The notes: generated by a model from the letters alone, not told the origin. DNA of 17,789 bases from Acetobacteraceae bacterium (GCA_947476855.1 CANJSR010000038.1:1-17789); one strand, 5' to 3'. Positions 1-8,216 are shown, counted from the first letter of the stretch. Made by a program: numbers and translations.

Positions 1-108
1 ACCACTCTTGGCCACAAGAGAGGGATTGGTCGTGACGCCATCCAGCAGACCGCTGGCCGCGAGGGACCGGATCTCGTTGGTATCGGCTGTGTCGACAAAA
101 AACTTCAT
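1..108 (-). CDS. fsa: Fructose-6-phosphate aldolase / transaldolase-like protein, N-terminal fragment (cut by window edge)
   Basis: The minus strand from 108 down to 1 reads as 36 codons beginning [16 protein letters not shown] and continuing to a [13 protein letters not shown] motif. This is the signature N-terminus of the small transaldolase/fructose-6-phosphate aldolase family: first beta strand with Asp6, and the TTNPSL loop around residues 26-31. Family members reversibly cleave fructose 6-phosphate, or transfer dihydroxyacetone units, through a Schiff-base lysine; that lysine lies beyond the window edge. A GGAG ribosome-binding site sits 7 nt upstream of the ATG. The gene is divergent from priA and shows that an upstream extension of the priA frame to position 8 would be antisense to it. 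The family call is firm. Whether the enzyme is an aldolase or a true transaldolase cannot be decided from 36 residues. Confidence 0.88.
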   Translation of the reverse strand, partial: MKFFVDTADTNEIRSLAASGLLDGVTTNPSLVAKSG

Positions 109-169
109 ACCTGGGCTCCGTGTGCCGGCGACGCCTATGGGACAGGCGGGGTTGCCGCTACCATACAGC

Positions 170-2368
170 ATGTCGATTGATCGGGAAACGCAGGATACGG
201 AAAAGCGCGGTCGCGTGGCGGTGATGCTTCCGTATCCTTTTGATAAGCCATTCGATTACCGCGTTCCGCCTGATCTCGATCCGCATCCGGGCGACGTCGT
301 GATGGTGCCCCTGAACCGGCGGGAGGAAATCGGCGTCGTCTGGGACTCCCCGCCCGACCCGTCCGTGCCCGACCGCAAGCTGAAGCCTCTGATCGCCCTG
401 ATCGACACGCCGCCGATGGGGGAGTCGCTCCGCCGCTTCGTCGATTGGGTCGCATCCTACACCCTGTCCCCGCCCGGGGAGGTGATGGCGATGGCCCTGC
501 GCGTTGTCCGCCAGCAGGCTGGTCCGTCCAGCGGGTGGAGCCGCGTTAACCCTTTGCCGGCCGATGTCCGGATCACCCCCGCCCGCCAACGCGTGCTGGA
601 TGTGTTGGAGAAAGCCGAACCGCGATCGACCTCCGACCTGTCCCGAGCGGCGGAGGTCGGAGCCACGGTCATCCGCGGCATGGCGGATGCCGGCCTGCTG
701 CGCCCCGATTTGATGGCCGAGGCCCCGCCCTTCGCCCGCCCCGATCCCGCCGTCATCGGTCCCGTGCTGTCGGAAGAACAGGCGGTGGCCGCGGCGGCCT
801 TGCGGGACGCGGCTTCGGTGCGGGCGTTCAGCGTGACGCTGCTGGATGGGGTCACCGGCTCGGGCAAGACCGAAGTGTATCTGGAAGCCGTGGCCGAATG
901 CCTCCGCCAGGGCCGGCAGGCGTTGATCCTGTTGCCGGAGATCGCGCTGTCCTCCCAATGGCTGTCGCGGTTCCAACGCCGGTTCGGGGTGGCGCCGGCC
1001 GTCTGGCACTCCGACCTGTCATCCCGGATCAGGCGGATCACCTGGCGCGCGGTGGCCGAGGGGCAGGCCCCCGTTGTCGTCGGTGCCCGATCCGCGCTGT
1101 TTCTGCCGTTCCCCGACCTCGGCCTGATCATCGTGGATGAGGAGCACGAGACCGCCTTCAAGCAGGAGGACGGGGTCGTCTACCACGCGCGCGACATGGC
1201 GGTGGTCCGCGCCCGCTTCTCCCACGCCCCCGCCGTCCTAGTGTCGGCGACGCCGAGCCTGGAGACGGTGGCGAATGTGGAGGCGGGGCGGTATCGGAAG
1301 CTGCATCTGCCGTCCCGCCACGGCGGCGCGACCCTGCCCGAGATCGTGGCGGTGGACCTGCGCGACACGCCGCCCGAACGGGGCCATTTCCTGGCCCCTC
1401 CGCTGATCAAGGCGGTGCGGGAGACGTTGGCGCGGGGGGAGCAGGCGATGCTGTTCCTCAATCGCCGGGGCTACGCGCCTCTGACCCTGTGCCGGCGTTG
1501 CGGGCACCGGATGCAATGCCCCCACTGCACGGCCTGGCTCGTGGAGCATCGTGCCCGGCGGGAACTGCAATGCCATCACTGCGGTCACGCCGTCCCGATC
1601 CCGCCTGAATGCCCCTCCTGCCACGCCGAACACAGCCTGACTCCCGTCGGCCCCGGCGTCGAACGCATCACCGAGGAAGCCACCAAACTCTTCCCCGACG
1701 CTCGGCTTTTGGTCATGGCCAGCGACACGATGCCCGGCCCCAACGCGGCGGCCGAGGCGGCCCGTGCGATCGAGGCGCGGGAGGTGGACCTGATCATCGG
1801 CACCCAGATCGTCGCCAAGGGCTGGCATTTTCCGCATTTGACGCTGGTGGGGGTGGTGGATGCGGACCTCGGGCTGGCGGGCGGTGACCTGCGGGCGGGG
1901 GAGCGGACGGTGCAGTTGCTGCACCAGGTGGCCGGGCGCGCGGGGCGGGCGGATGCGCCGGGCCGGGTGCTATTGCAGACGTTCAGCCCCGAGCATCCGG
2001 TCATGCAGGCCCTGGTCGATGGCGACCTGGACGCGTTCATGGCGAGCGAGGCGGCGCAGCGGAAACCCGGCAACTGGCCGCCCTATGGGCGACTGGCGGC
2101 GCTGATCGTCAGCGCGGAGTCGGCGCAGGGAGCGGATGAATTGGCGCGTGATCTGGGGCAGGCCGCGCCGTATGGGGATGGTGTGATGGTGCTGGGGCCG
2201 GCGCCGGCCCCGCTGTCGATCCTGCGCGGGCGGCACCGGCGGCGGCTGTTATTGAAGACCCGGCGGGATATCGCGGTTCAGCCGCTGTTGCGGGCGTGGT
2301 TGGCGAAGGTGCCGGTTCCTCGGGGCGGACGGGTGGACGTGGATGTTGATCCGGCTTCGTTTTTGTAG
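170..2368 (+). CDS. priA: Primosomal protein N' (replication restart helicase PriA)
   Basis: PriA is a 3'-to-5' superfamily-2 DNA helicase that recognises stalled or collapsed forks and reloads the replisome in the cytoplasm. The 732-residue product has the family order. An N-terminal 3'BD ([19 protein letters not shown]) comes first, then Walker A GVTGSGKT at about 227-234, DEEH at 323-326, SATPS at about 359-363, GTQIVAKGW at 544-552 and QVAGRAGR at 586-593. Eight zinc-binding cysteines fall in four CxxC pairs (441/444, 450/453, 468/471, 481/484). Length is normal for PriA. The frame is open to position 8, but that stretch is antisense to the divergent fsa gene, so the ATG at 170 is preferred. 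The ATG at 224 or the GTG at 215, at the conserved RVAV, are alternatives, because no good ribosome-binding site precedes 170. It converges on the DUF433 gene. The gene is intact with no sign of transfer. Confidence 0.96.
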   Translation: MSIDRETQDTEKRGRVAVMLPYPFDKPFDYRVPPDLDPHPGDVVMVPLNRREEIGVVWDSPPDPSVPDRKLKPLIALIDTPPMGESLRRFVDWVASYTLSPPGEVMAMALRVVRQQAGPSSGWSRVNPLPADVRITPARQRVLDVLEKAEPRSTSDLSRAAEVGATVIRGMADAGLLRPDLMAEAPPFARPDPAVIGPVLSEEQAVAAAALRDAASVRAFSVTLLDGVTGSGKTEVYLEAVAECLRQGRQALILLPEIALSSQWLSRFQRRFGVAPAVWHSDLSSRIRRITWRAVAEGQAPVVVGARSALFLPFPDLGLIIVDEEHETAFKQEDGVVYHARDMAVVRARFSHAPAVLVSATPSLETVANVEAGRYRKLHLPSRHGGATLPEIVAVDLRDTPPERGHFLAPPLIKAVRETLARGEQAMLFLNRRGYAPLTLCRRCGHRMQCPHCTAWLVEHRARRELQCHHCGHAVPIPPECPSCHAEHSLTPVGPGVERITEEATKLFPDARLLVMASDTMPGPNAAAEAARAIEAREVDLIIGTQIVAKGWHFPHLTLVGVVDADLGLAGGDLRAGERTVQLLHQVAGRAGRADAPGRVLLQTFSPEHPVMQALVDGDLDAFMASEAAQRKPGNWPPYGRLAALIVSAESAQGADELARDLGQAAPYGDGVMVLGPAPAPLSILRGRHRRRLLLKTRRDIAVQPLLRAWLAKVPVPRGGRVDVDVDPASFL

Positions 2369-2392
2369 AAGGTGGTTGGGGCCGCAGGCGGT

Positions 2393-2581
2393 TCACACGA
2401 GCGCTGTCGCCGCGGCAATATCTCCAGGCTCAAGCATCGGGTAGTCGGCAAGGATTTCGTCCTGGCTTGCGCCCTCGGCCAGTAGATCGAGAACATCCCG
2501 GACCCGAATACGCAGCCCGCGCAGGCACGGACGGCCACCGCATTGTGCGGGATCGATGGTGACACGGTGGAGTTCGCTCAT
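2393..2581 (-). CDS. Orphan DUF433 (VapB-like antitoxin family) small protein
   Basis: This 62-residue protein carries the DUF433 core: IDPAQCGGRPCLRGLRIRV, then RDVLDLLAEGASQDEILADYP and the end of a helix at PGDIAAATALV. DUF433 proteins are small helix-turn-helix proteins, usually antitoxin partners of DUF5615 PIN-like nucleases encoded just downstream. Here the downstream side is occupied by the convergent 3' end of priA only 24 bp away, so no toxin partner is present. The protein stops directly after the AAATALV helix, somewhat shorter than the usual 70-80 residues, so the C-terminus may be eroded. A GAGG ribosome-binding site lies 8 nt upstream of the ATG, and a TATACT (minus strand, 2622-2617) could be its -10 box, without a convincing -35. 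The family is well supported. The role is inferred: a remnant or solitary regulator. Confidence 0.85.
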   Translation of the reverse strand: MSELHRVTIDPAQCGGRPCLRGLRIRVRDVLDLLAEGASQDEILADYPMLEPGDIAAATALV

Positions 2582-2745
2582 GGTGAATGCCTCGATCGGG
2601 CTGTGGCAGCCTGCTCAGTATAGTCTGGCACGGGGTCAATCGCACGGATTGGATCGGCGGTCCGTCCCACCAATTCATCATCCTTTCCGATGACATCATG
2701 GACCCGATCGCCCATGTAGGCGTCCTGACCGAAAGGATGTTGAAC

Positions 2746-3294
2746 ATGCCCGCCGATCACGACCTCGTTGCCCTGTGGGAAGCCCATTGCCGGTATGAGT
2801 TCGAGACCCGCGACGTCGATGCCACCATGGCGACAATGGTGGGCGAACCCTACGTCAACCACGTCCCCACCATGACCGGTGGTGTCGGGCATGATCAGCT
2901 CAAGCGGTTCTACAAATACCACTTCATCGGTGGGAACCCGGAGGACACGACCCTGACTCCGGTCAGCCGCACCGTCGGCGCCGACCAGATCGTGGATGAG
3001 CTGTTGTTCAGCTTCACCCACACCAGTGAGGTCGACTGGATGCTCCCCGGTGTCGCCCCCACCGGGCGGCGGGTGGAGATCCCGCTTGTCGCCATCGTCC
3101 GCTTCCAGGATGGCAAGGTCGCGCATGAGCATATCTATTGGGACCAGGCCTCGGTCCTTGTTCAGGTCGGGTTGCTGAACCCTGCCGGACTGCCGGTTGC
3201 TGGCGTCGAAACCGCGCGCAAGGTCGTTGATAAGTCCCTGCCCAGCAACCTGATGATGGGGCGGTGGGCGAGCAGTGAGGGGAAGCCGATCTGA
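2746..3294 (+). CDS. SnoaL/NTF2-like fold protein
   Basis: This 182-residue protein has the look of the SnoaL/nuclear-transport-factor-2 superfamily, a cone-shaped alpha+beta barrel. An N-terminal helix holds YEFETRDVDATMATMVGEP, a conserved YVNHVPTMTGG turn follows, then KRFYKYHF, and paired strands end in VAIVRFQDGKVAHEHIYWDQ. I recall closely similar proteins annotated only as NTF2 family members in proteobacteria. The EHIYWDQ stretch is the most conserved-looking part and faces the pocket in related folds. There is no signal peptide, so it is probably cytoplasmic. Start chosen: ATG at 2746, with GAAAGGA ending 8 nt upstream; ATGs at 2698 and 2737 lack this spacing. It stands alone, divergent from the DUF433 gene and convergent with the solute-binding protein gene. 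Substrate and reaction are unknown; it could be an isomerase, hydrolase or binding protein. Confidence 0.82.
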   Translation: MPADHDLVALWEAHCRYEFETRDVDATMATMVGEPYVNHVPTMTGGVGHDQLKRFYKYHFIGGNPEDTTLTPVSRTVGADQIVDELLFSFTHTSEVDWMLPGVAPTGRRVEIPLVAIVRFQDGKVAHEHIYWDQASVLVQVGLLNPAGLPVAGVETARKVVDKSLPSNLMMGRWASSEGKPI

Positions 3295-3325
3295 CCTGAC
3301 CGGCCCCCCTCACGCCAGGGTCAGG
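3295..3325. terminator. Possible weak bidirectional terminator between convergent genes
   Basis: CCTGACC (3295-3301) and GGTCAGG (3319-3325) form a 7-bp stem around a 17-nt loop, with a further GGC/GCC pairing inside. It sits exactly in the gap between the convergent SnoaL-like gene and the solute-binding protein gene and overlaps the latter's stop codon. No clear T-tract follows on either strand, so this is a tentative call. Confidence 0.3.
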
Positions 3326-4907
3326 CCTTGGCGACATTCCAGAAGACCGGCATCGCACCCTTCAGCATCCCGGTCAGGCTTTTCCGCCAGGCGGCCGGCG
3401 GCAGGTACTGACCCAGCGGGATGAACGGGACGGTTTCAAACGCGCGCAACTGGATCGCCTGATCCAGCTTCCTCTGTTCGGCCGGATCGGTGCTGTCCAT
3501 CCACTGGCTGCGCATCGCCTCCATCTCGGGATCGGTCGGCCAGCCGAACCAGGCCTTGTCGCCGTTGCCGCGTAGGAAGGACGCGAAGATCGGGTCGCGG
3601 TAATCGGCCGCCGGCGCCCCGTACGGGAACATCGACCAGCCGCCCTTGTCGAGCGGATCCTTCTTCACCCGCCGCTCCACCACCGTGCCCCAGTCAACCG
3701 AGCGTTCGTCGACATTGATGCCGACGTCCCGGAAGGCGGCGACGGCCACGTGGCTCATGGCGTCGTAGTAGACCTGATCGGTGGGGTGCATGAAGGCAAC
3801 CGGCTCTCCGCCATAGCCGGCTTCCTTGAGCATGGCCTTGATCTGGTCCTTCTTCGGACGGTTCCGCAGCCGGTCCATCCCCGCGTCGCTGGCGGACGGC
3901 GTGCCGGGAATGAAGAAGCCGACGGGCGCGCGGAACAGGCTGGGATCGCCGCCCATCACCGCGGTCATCACGTCCACCTGGTCGATCGCGGCCATCATCG
4001 CGCGCCGGACGCCGGCATTCGCGGTCGGACCATGCAGGAAGTTGGGACGCAACCCGCCGAATGTGCCGTAGATGTCGATCGGCGCGACTTCCACGGTGCC
4101 CTTGGATTTCAGCATCGCGATCAGGTCGGGCAGCGGAGAATCGAGCCAGTCGACCTCCCCGCTCGCCAAGGCGCCGGCCGCGGTCGCGGCATCGGGGATC
4201 ACGCGCCATTCAACCCGATCGACCATCACGCGATAGCCGCCGGCGCAGAAGCTCGCGGGCTCCGGCCGTGGGTTGTACTTCTCGTTGCGGGCGAAGACCG
4301 CGCGGTGGCCCGAGACATATTCGTCCGGCACGTAGCGGAACGGGCCGCTGCCGACGACCTCGGGGATCTGCTTGAAGGCGTCGGTGTTCGCCAGCCGCTC
4401 CGGCATGATGATCGGCGAGGGCTGGGTCTTCGCCAGCGCGTAGGGCAGCGCCGAGAACGGCTTCTTAAGGCGCCAGACCAGCGTCTTGTCGTCCGGCGCC
4501 GTCAGGTCGTCCATCCGTTCGGCGATGGTCTGCCCGATCGGGTCGCGCCGCATCCAGCGCTTGAGCGAGGCGACGCAGTCGCGGGCCAGCACCGGGGTAC
4601 CATCATGGAACATCAGCCCGTCGCGCAGCTTCATGGTCCAGCGGAGGCCGTTGTCCTCCACCGTGTGGCCCTCGACCATCTGCGGCATCGGCGTCAGTTT
4701 TTCATCGCGGCCATACAGCGTGTCGAACACCATCGCCGCCGCGTTGCGGGTGACCTGCGCGGTGGTCCAGACGGCGTCCATGGTCACGAGGTTGCCCTGC
4801 GGAACGTGGATCAGGGTGGTGGCCTTGCCCCCGATGGCGGGCTGCGCGAGGGCGGGTCGCGCGAGTGTGGCCGCCGCGGTGGCGGCGAGGAAGCTGCGAC
4901 GTTGCAT
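3321..4907 (-). CDS. ABC transporter substrate-binding protein, family 5 (peptide/nickel type), Tat-exported
   Basis: This 528-residue periplasmic solute-binding protein belongs to the SBP_bac_5 family (DppA/OppA/NikA type). Residues 1-21 form a signal peptide with a twin-arginine motif (QRRSFLAAT) and a cleavage site at ALA/QP, which suggests Tat export. The family hallmark WTMKLRDGLMFHDGTPVLARD follows near residue 90, with SLKRWMRRDP after it, and a C-terminal lobe ends near FIPLGQYLPPAAWR. Length is typical. Family members bind oligopeptides, metal chelates, opines or other organic solutes and deliver them to an inner-membrane ABC permease. No permease or ATPase gene lies in this window, so the protein is an orphan here and must work with a transporter encoded elsewhere. 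The start ATG has a GGAG-like site upstream. The ligand cannot be told from sequence. Confidence 0.93.
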   Translation of the reverse strand: MQRRSFLAATAAATLARPALAQPAIGGKATTLIHVPQGNLVTMDAVWTTAQVTRNAAAMVFDTLYGRDEKLTPMPQMVEGHTVEDNGLRWTMKLRDGLMFHDGTPVLARDCVASLKRWMRRDPIGQTIAERMDDLTAPDDKTLVWRLKKPFSALPYALAKTQPSPIIMPERLANTDAFKQIPEVVGSGPFRYVPDEYVSGHRAVFARNEKYNPRPEPASFCAGGYRVMVDRVEWRVIPDAATAAGALASGEVDWLDSPLPDLIAMLKSKGTVEVAPIDIYGTFGGLRPNFLHGPTANAGVRRAMMAAIDQVDVMTAVMGGDPSLFRAPVGFFIPGTPSASDAGMDRLRNRPKKDQIKAMLKEAGYGGEPVAFMHPTDQVYYDAMSHVAVAAFRDVGINVDERSVDWGTVVERRVKKDPLDKGGWSMFPYGAPAADYRDPIFASFLRGNGDKAWFGWPTDPEMEAMRSQWMDSTDPAEQRKLDQAIQLRAFETVPFIPLGQYLPPAAWRKSLTGMLKGAMPVFWNVAKA

Positions 4908-5004
4908 CGGACGGTCTCCGGTTCTTTGCTGGGGGTGATGGAGCCGAGGGCGCGGCGCGGGTCAAGGGGTTTCGGATTCCGTCGCTTGCTCGGCCAGGCA
5001 CCGG

Positions 5005-5412
5005 CTATTCCGCCCGGATCGTGACCTCGACGGCAAGCGCCTTGATCTCGGTCAGGACAAGCCGCAATTCGGCGGAAGTCGGGATCGGTTCATCGTCAAG
5101 GCCCGGATAGCGATAGGCGTGGCCCCAGTCCGACAACGGAACCATCCGCTCCACCAACTCGGTCAGATCGGGGAATGCTGGCACGACGAGATCGCGAAGC
5201 ACCTCCATGTCGTGCGTCTTGCGGAAGGGTGTCCGGGCGAGGACCAGCAATCCCTTGATCAACTTCTCGGCTGCCTGCTGGCAGCGATTGGCGGCGGCCT
5301 CCGGGATCGGGTCCGCCCCGGCCAGACAGGCTTCAGCCGAACGGATGTCCCGATCAGCCACCAACACCCAGCGTCGTGCGATCAGCCGGTGATCACCGTC
5401 GGGCGGGATCAT
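5005..5412 (-). CDS. HEPN domain protein, toxin-side partner of MNT-HEPN module (HepT-like)
   Basis: This 135-residue all-helical protein is of the HEPN family (PF05168-like). Landmarks are a first helix with DRDIRSAEACL, the conserved helix NRCQQAAEKLIKGLLVLA (about 42-59), the turn FRKTHDMEVLRDLV (about 63-76) and AYRYPG (about 99-104). The RX4-6H ribonuclease-type motif can be satisfied by Arg60 and His67 (six residues between). The stricter RX4HXY form of characterised HepT toxins is not seen. The start codon overlaps the stop of the upstream nucleotidyltransferase gene as ATGA (4-nt overlap, 5409-5412), so the two are translationally coupled. In such pairs the HEPN protein is typically an RNase toxin or substrate, and the MNT partner neutralises it, in some cases by AMPylation. 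Pairing is certain from the sequence; toxicity is inferred. Confidence 0.88.
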   Translation of the reverse strand: MIPPDGDHRLIARRWVLVADRDIRSAEACLAGADPIPEAAANRCQQAAEKLIKGLLVLARTPFRKTHDMEVLRDLVVPAFPDLTELVERMVPLSDWGHAYRYPGLDDEPIPTSAELRLVLTEIKALAVEVTIRAE

Positions 5413-5729
5413 TGGCGCTCGTATACCACCACGCCCTCCGTGCGGGCGGCATAGGGCACCGTGCCCACCACGCGGCTGAACCGGTCGAATGTCCGTTCTC
5501 GCATAGGGATGATGTCGGCCGGCTGGCGATAGGGCCGACGGGATTCCCGGCCGGCGCGTGCGGTCACCCTGTCCGGTGGCGTATCGTCGTCGACAACCAC
5601 CAGCAGGTCGATGTCGCTATCGGCCGTCGTATCTCCGCGGGCGGCTGAACCGAACAGGATCACGCGGCGCGGCCTGAAATAGGCTACGACCGGATCAAGC
5701 AGTTCCGCTGGCACGCGTGGGACAGCCAT
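5409..5729 (-). CDS. MNT-type minimal nucleotidyltransferase, antitoxin-side partner (MntA-like)
   Basis: This 106-residue minimal nucleotidyltransferase of the polymerase-beta superfamily has the full catalytic signature GSAARGDTTADSDIDLLVV, a GSx10DxD motif with Gly27-Ser28 and Asp39/Asp41. A likely third acidic residue is Asp72 in ADIIPM. Members of this family transfer nucleotides, in characterised cases AMP, to the partner HEPN protein. The stop codon is embedded in the ATGA overlap with the HEPN gene downstream. The ATG at 5729 places the first helix (VPRVPAELLDPVVAYF) in the usual position. An upstream ATG at 5780 would add 17 residues of unconvincing sequence. The gene is divergent from the alcohol dehydrogenase gene. 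All catalytic residues are present, so an active enzyme is expected. Confidence 0.88.
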   Translation of the reverse strand: MAVPRVPAELLDPVVAYFRPRRVILFGSAARGDTTADSDIDLLVVVDDDTPPDRVTARAGRESRRPYRQPADIIPMRERTFDRFSRVVGTVPYAARTEGVVVYERQ

Positions 5730-5881
5730 GGCTGGATCGCCTGTCTCAGGACGACCCGACAATACCACGAACGCGGGCACCCACGAGGTCTTTTGATCGT
5801 GTTGCCCCCTTTCTTCTCCCCTTGCGGAAGCGGGACGCCAGCGCGGATAACGCCGTCAGGCCGATGGACGGAGAACGCACA

Positions 5882-7015
5882 ATGAAGATGAAAGCCGCGG
5901 TGCTACGCGAACAGGGCAAGCCGCGCCCCTATGCCACCAGCATGCCGATGACGATCGAGGAAGTGGACCTCGACCCGCCCGGCCCTGGTGAGGTGCTGTA
6001 CAAGATCATCGGCGCCGGCCTCTGCCACTCGGACCTGTCCACCATCGAGAACCTCCGCCCCCGCCGCATGCCCACGATTCCCGGCCATGAAGCCGCCGGC
6101 ATCGTCGAGGCGGTCGGCCCAGGTGTCGTCAACTTCAAGCCGGGCGATCACGTCATCAGCGTGTTCGTGACCAGTTGCAACGACTGCCGCTATTGCAGCG
6201 GCGGCCGTCCCAATCTGTGCCAAAGCTCCTTCGGCTCCCGCGCCGACGGCACGTTGATCTCCGGCGCGCGCCGGCTGTCGCTGAACGGAGAGCCGATCTA
6301 CCACTACAGCGGCCTGTCGGTCTTCGCGCAGTACGCGGTCGTGTCGCAGAACGCGCTGATCCGCATCCCCGAGGACATTCCGCTGGAGGACGCCACGATC
6401 TTCGGCTGCGCGGTGGTGACTGGCGTGGGCGCGGTGCTGAACACGGCGCAAGTGCCCCCCGGGGCGCAGATGGCGGTCGTGGGCCTCGGCGGCGTGGGCA
6501 TGAACGCGCTGATGGGGGGTGTCGTCGCCGGCGCGGAACGGATCGTCGCGGTCGACCTGAACGCCGACAAGCTCAAACTCGCGCGAGAACTCGGCGCCAC
6601 CGATACGTTCCTCGCCGGCAATGACGATGTCGTGGGCGCGATCCGGGAAGCGACGCAGGGTGGGCTCGACTACGTCATCGAAACGGCGGGGTCGGTGCCG
6701 GCGATGAACCTCGCCTATGCCATCGCGGCGCGGGGCGGCATGGTGGTCAGCGCGGGGCTGCCGGCGGCGACGGCCACGTTCTCCTACCTGCACGGCGCGT
6801 TGGTATCCGATGAAAAGAGCATCCGCGGCAGCTACATGGGAAGCTGCGTGCCGAAGCGCGACATTCCCCGATTCCTCGCGCTCTACCGGCGCGGCAAGCT
6901 CCCGGTGCAGAAGCTGCGCAGCGGGTTCATCAAGCTCGATGAGATCAACGAGGGCTTCGACCGCCTCTCCGACGGTCTGGTGCTGCGGCAAATCCTCCAG
7001 CCGCACGCGGCCTGA
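5882..7015 (+). CDS. Zinc-dependent alcohol dehydrogenase (medium-chain dehydrogenase/reductase family)
   Basis: This 377-residue MDR-family oxidoreductase should interconvert an alcohol and an aldehyde or ketone using a nicotinamide cofactor. Catalytic zinc ligands are visible as Cys48 (GLCHSDL), His69-Glu70 (PGHEAAG) and Cys176 (FGCAVVTGVG). The structural zinc site is Cys99, Cys102, Cys105 and Cys113 with CX2CX2CX7C spacing. The Rossmann fold is at 201-206 (GLGGVG), and an Asp at 225 ends the second strand, which favours NAD over NADP. The overall pattern, including GADGTLISG, resembles class III/glutathione-dependent-like and aryl alcohol dehydrogenases. Start: ATG 5882 with GGAGA ending 7 nt upstream; the frame is open further upstream but without initiation signals. 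It is a single-gene unit ending at a hairpin shared with the Bug gene. The substrate is not determined. Confidence 0.95.
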   Translation: MKMKAAVLREQGKPRPYATSMPMTIEEVDLDPPGPGEVLYKIIGAGLCHSDLSTIENLRPRRMPTIPGHEAAGIVEAVGPGVVNFKPGDHVISVFVTSCNDCRYCSGGRPNLCQSSFGSRADGTLISGARRLSLNGEPIYHYSGLSVFAQYAVVSQNALIRIPEDIPLEDATIFGCAVVTGVGAVLNTAQVPPGAQMAVVGLGGVGMNALMGGVVAGAERIVAVDLNADKLKLARELGATDTFLAGNDDVVGAIREATQGGLDYVIETAGSVPAMNLAYAIAARGGMVVSAGLPAATATFSYLHGALVSDEKSIRGSYMGSCVPKRDIPRFLALYRRGKLPVQKLRSGFIKLDEINEGFDRLSDGLVLRQILQPHAA

Positions 7016-7022
7016 AACGAAA

Positions 7023-7055
7023 CGGCCCCCGGAAAGACGCGCTTCCCGGGGGCCG
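7023..7055. terminator. Strong hairpin between convergent genes, probable bidirectional terminator
   Basis: CGGCCCCCGG (7023-7032) pairs with CCGGGGGCCG (7046-7055). After one A-C mismatch, three more pairs (AAG/CTT) close a 5-nt loop, giving a 14-position stem with one mismatch. It lies 7 nt after the dehydrogenase stop and 9 nt from the stop of the convergent Bug gene. On the minus strand the stem is followed by CGTTTCGTTT, a loose T-rich tail, and the plus-strand tail is weak. Position and stability support termination for both genes. Confidence 0.75.
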
Positions 7056-7064
7056 GTTCCTCGA

Positions 7065-8054
7065 TTATTCCGCCTTCATGTTGATCTGCTTGATCAACTT
7101 GCCATAGCGGTCATAGTCGTTGCGCAACAGGGTGGCCATCTCCTCCGGCGTGCCGGCGTTGGGGCGCAGGGCGAAGCGCAGCAGGAACGGCTTCATGTCC
7201 GGCTCCCGCGCGACCTTGTTCATTTCGGCCGCCATGCGGTCGATGATGGGCTTCGGCGTTCCGGCCGGGGCGAGCATGCCGAACCAGGCGACATAGTCGA
7301 TTTCTGGATAGACTTCCTTCACCATCGGCACGTCCGGGAAGCTGGGATGCCGTTCCGCGTCGATCACGCCCAGCAGCTTGGCCTTGCCCGCGCTGACGGA
7401 CGGCAGGGTGTTCGGATCGGCGTGGATCTGGACAACGCCGGCCAGGAAGTCGGCCAGCGCCTCTCCGCCCCCGCGATACGGGACGTGCAGGATGTCGGTG
7501 CCGGTGATCAGCTTGAAATACTCGGCCGTGACATGCCCGTGGGACCCGACGCCGGCGGTGCCCCAGCTCAGTTTGCCCGGGTTCGCCTTGGCATAGGCCA
7601 CGAACTCCCGCAGGTTGTTCGCCGGCACGGACGGATGCACCGCGAACAGCAGCGTGCCGTCGGTGAACTGAGTCACCGGCGCCAGGTCCTTGAAGACGTC
7701 GAGCGGCAGCTTCCGCAGATGCGGCAGGATGGCCACCGACAGCGCCGGGGTGACGACGAAGGTGTAGCCGTCGGGCGCCGACCGGGCCGCGGCTTCCAGA
7801 CCCAGGGCGCCGGACGCGCCGCCCTTGTTCTCGATCACGACCTGCTGGCCCAGACCGCGCGACACCTTCTCGGCAAATGGGCGCATGGAGTTGTCGGCGG
7901 ACCCGCCGGGTCCGAAATTGACGATGACCTTGATGGGCTTCTGAGGCCAGGCCGGCGCGGTCTGTGCGATGGCGCCCGTGGACATGGCGGCTGTGGACAT
8001 GGCGACGAGCGCGACCAGGCCGAAAGCGGCCTTGATCAGTCGGGAAAACGGCAT
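7065..8054 (-). CDS. Bug/TctC-family tripartite tricarboxylate transporter substrate-binding protein (orphan)
   Basis: This 329-residue periplasmic binding protein is of the Bug (TctC) family. A Sec signal peptide covers residues 1-30, with cleavage at AIA/QTAPAWP. The family signatures follow in order: WPQKPIKVIVNFGPGGSAD (about 36-54), VIENKGGASGALG (about 73-85), GTAGVGSHGH and YRGGGEALADFLAG. These proteins capture small carboxylates such as citrate, tartrate, phthalate or amino-acid-like acids for TctAB-type transporters. No tctA or tctB gene is present, as is common where this family is expanded. The ATG at 8054 is chosen because AGGAG lies 6 nt upstream; a TTG one codon earlier is less likely. 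The gene is monocistronic and convergent with the alcohol dehydrogenase. The ligand is unknown. Confidence 0.94.
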   Translation of the reverse strand: MPFSRLIKAAFGLVALVAMSTAAMSTGAIAQTAPAWPQKPIKVIVNFGPGGSADNSMRPFAEKVSRGLGQQVVIENKGGASGALGLEAAARSAPDGYTFVVTPALSVAILPHLRKLPLDVFKDLAPVTQFTDGTLLFAVHPSVPANNLREFVAYAKANPGKLSWGTAGVGSHGHVTAEYFKLITGTDILHVPYRGGGEALADFLAGVVQIHADPNTLPSVSAGKAKLLGVIDAERHPSFPDVPMVKEVYPEIDYVAWFGMLAPAGTPKPIIDRMAAEMNKVAREPDMKPFLLRFALRPNAGTPEEMATLLRNDYDRYGKLIKQINMKAE

Positions 8055-8190
8055 CAACTGCTCCTGGAAGGACGTTTCGACCCTTGATGGGCCGTTTAGG
8101 CTTTGGTTGCCGATGGCGGAAGCAGACTACAGGTCAGACGGGGCGGTTGTCACGGTGCGCCCGTGGCTTTGGCATGATTTCGCAAAATTG

Positions 8191-8204
8191 AGGCGTGCCC
8201 GCCC
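8191..8204 (-). terminator. Possible weak terminator of the stand-alone receiver gene
   Basis: On the minus strand, just after the receiver gene stop, GGCG-GGCA-CGCC forms a short stem of 4 bp, extendable by a G-T pair. It is followed by CAATTTTG. The stem is short and the T-tract is only four residues, so this is a tentative call. Confidence 0.3.
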
Positions 8205-8216
8205 AGGCAAGGCCGT

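Noticed and set aside
3750..5024. 424-residue plus-strand open frame opposite the family-5 binding protein
   Set aside because: The composition is Arg/His/Gly-rich and low in hydrophobic patterning, there is no motif, and it is fully antisense to a convincing gene.
5903..7006. 367-residue minus-strand frame opposite the alcohol dehydrogenase
   Set aside because: The dehydrogenase has every expected zinc ligand and the Rossmann motif; the antisense product has no recognisable fold.
8170..8185. TGGCAT...CGCA resembling a sigma-54 promoter
   Set aside because: Only 9 nt separate the GG and GC elements instead of 10, and the downstream element lacks the TT.
8177..8189. ATTTCGC-type A/T-rich motif repeated near 8177, 8665 and 11781, considered as an operator for signalling genes
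   Set aside because: A very similar string (ATTTTCGCAAAA) lies inside the kinase coding region near 9478. The 8177 copy coincides with the T-rich tail of a possible terminator, and three matches are not far above chance.
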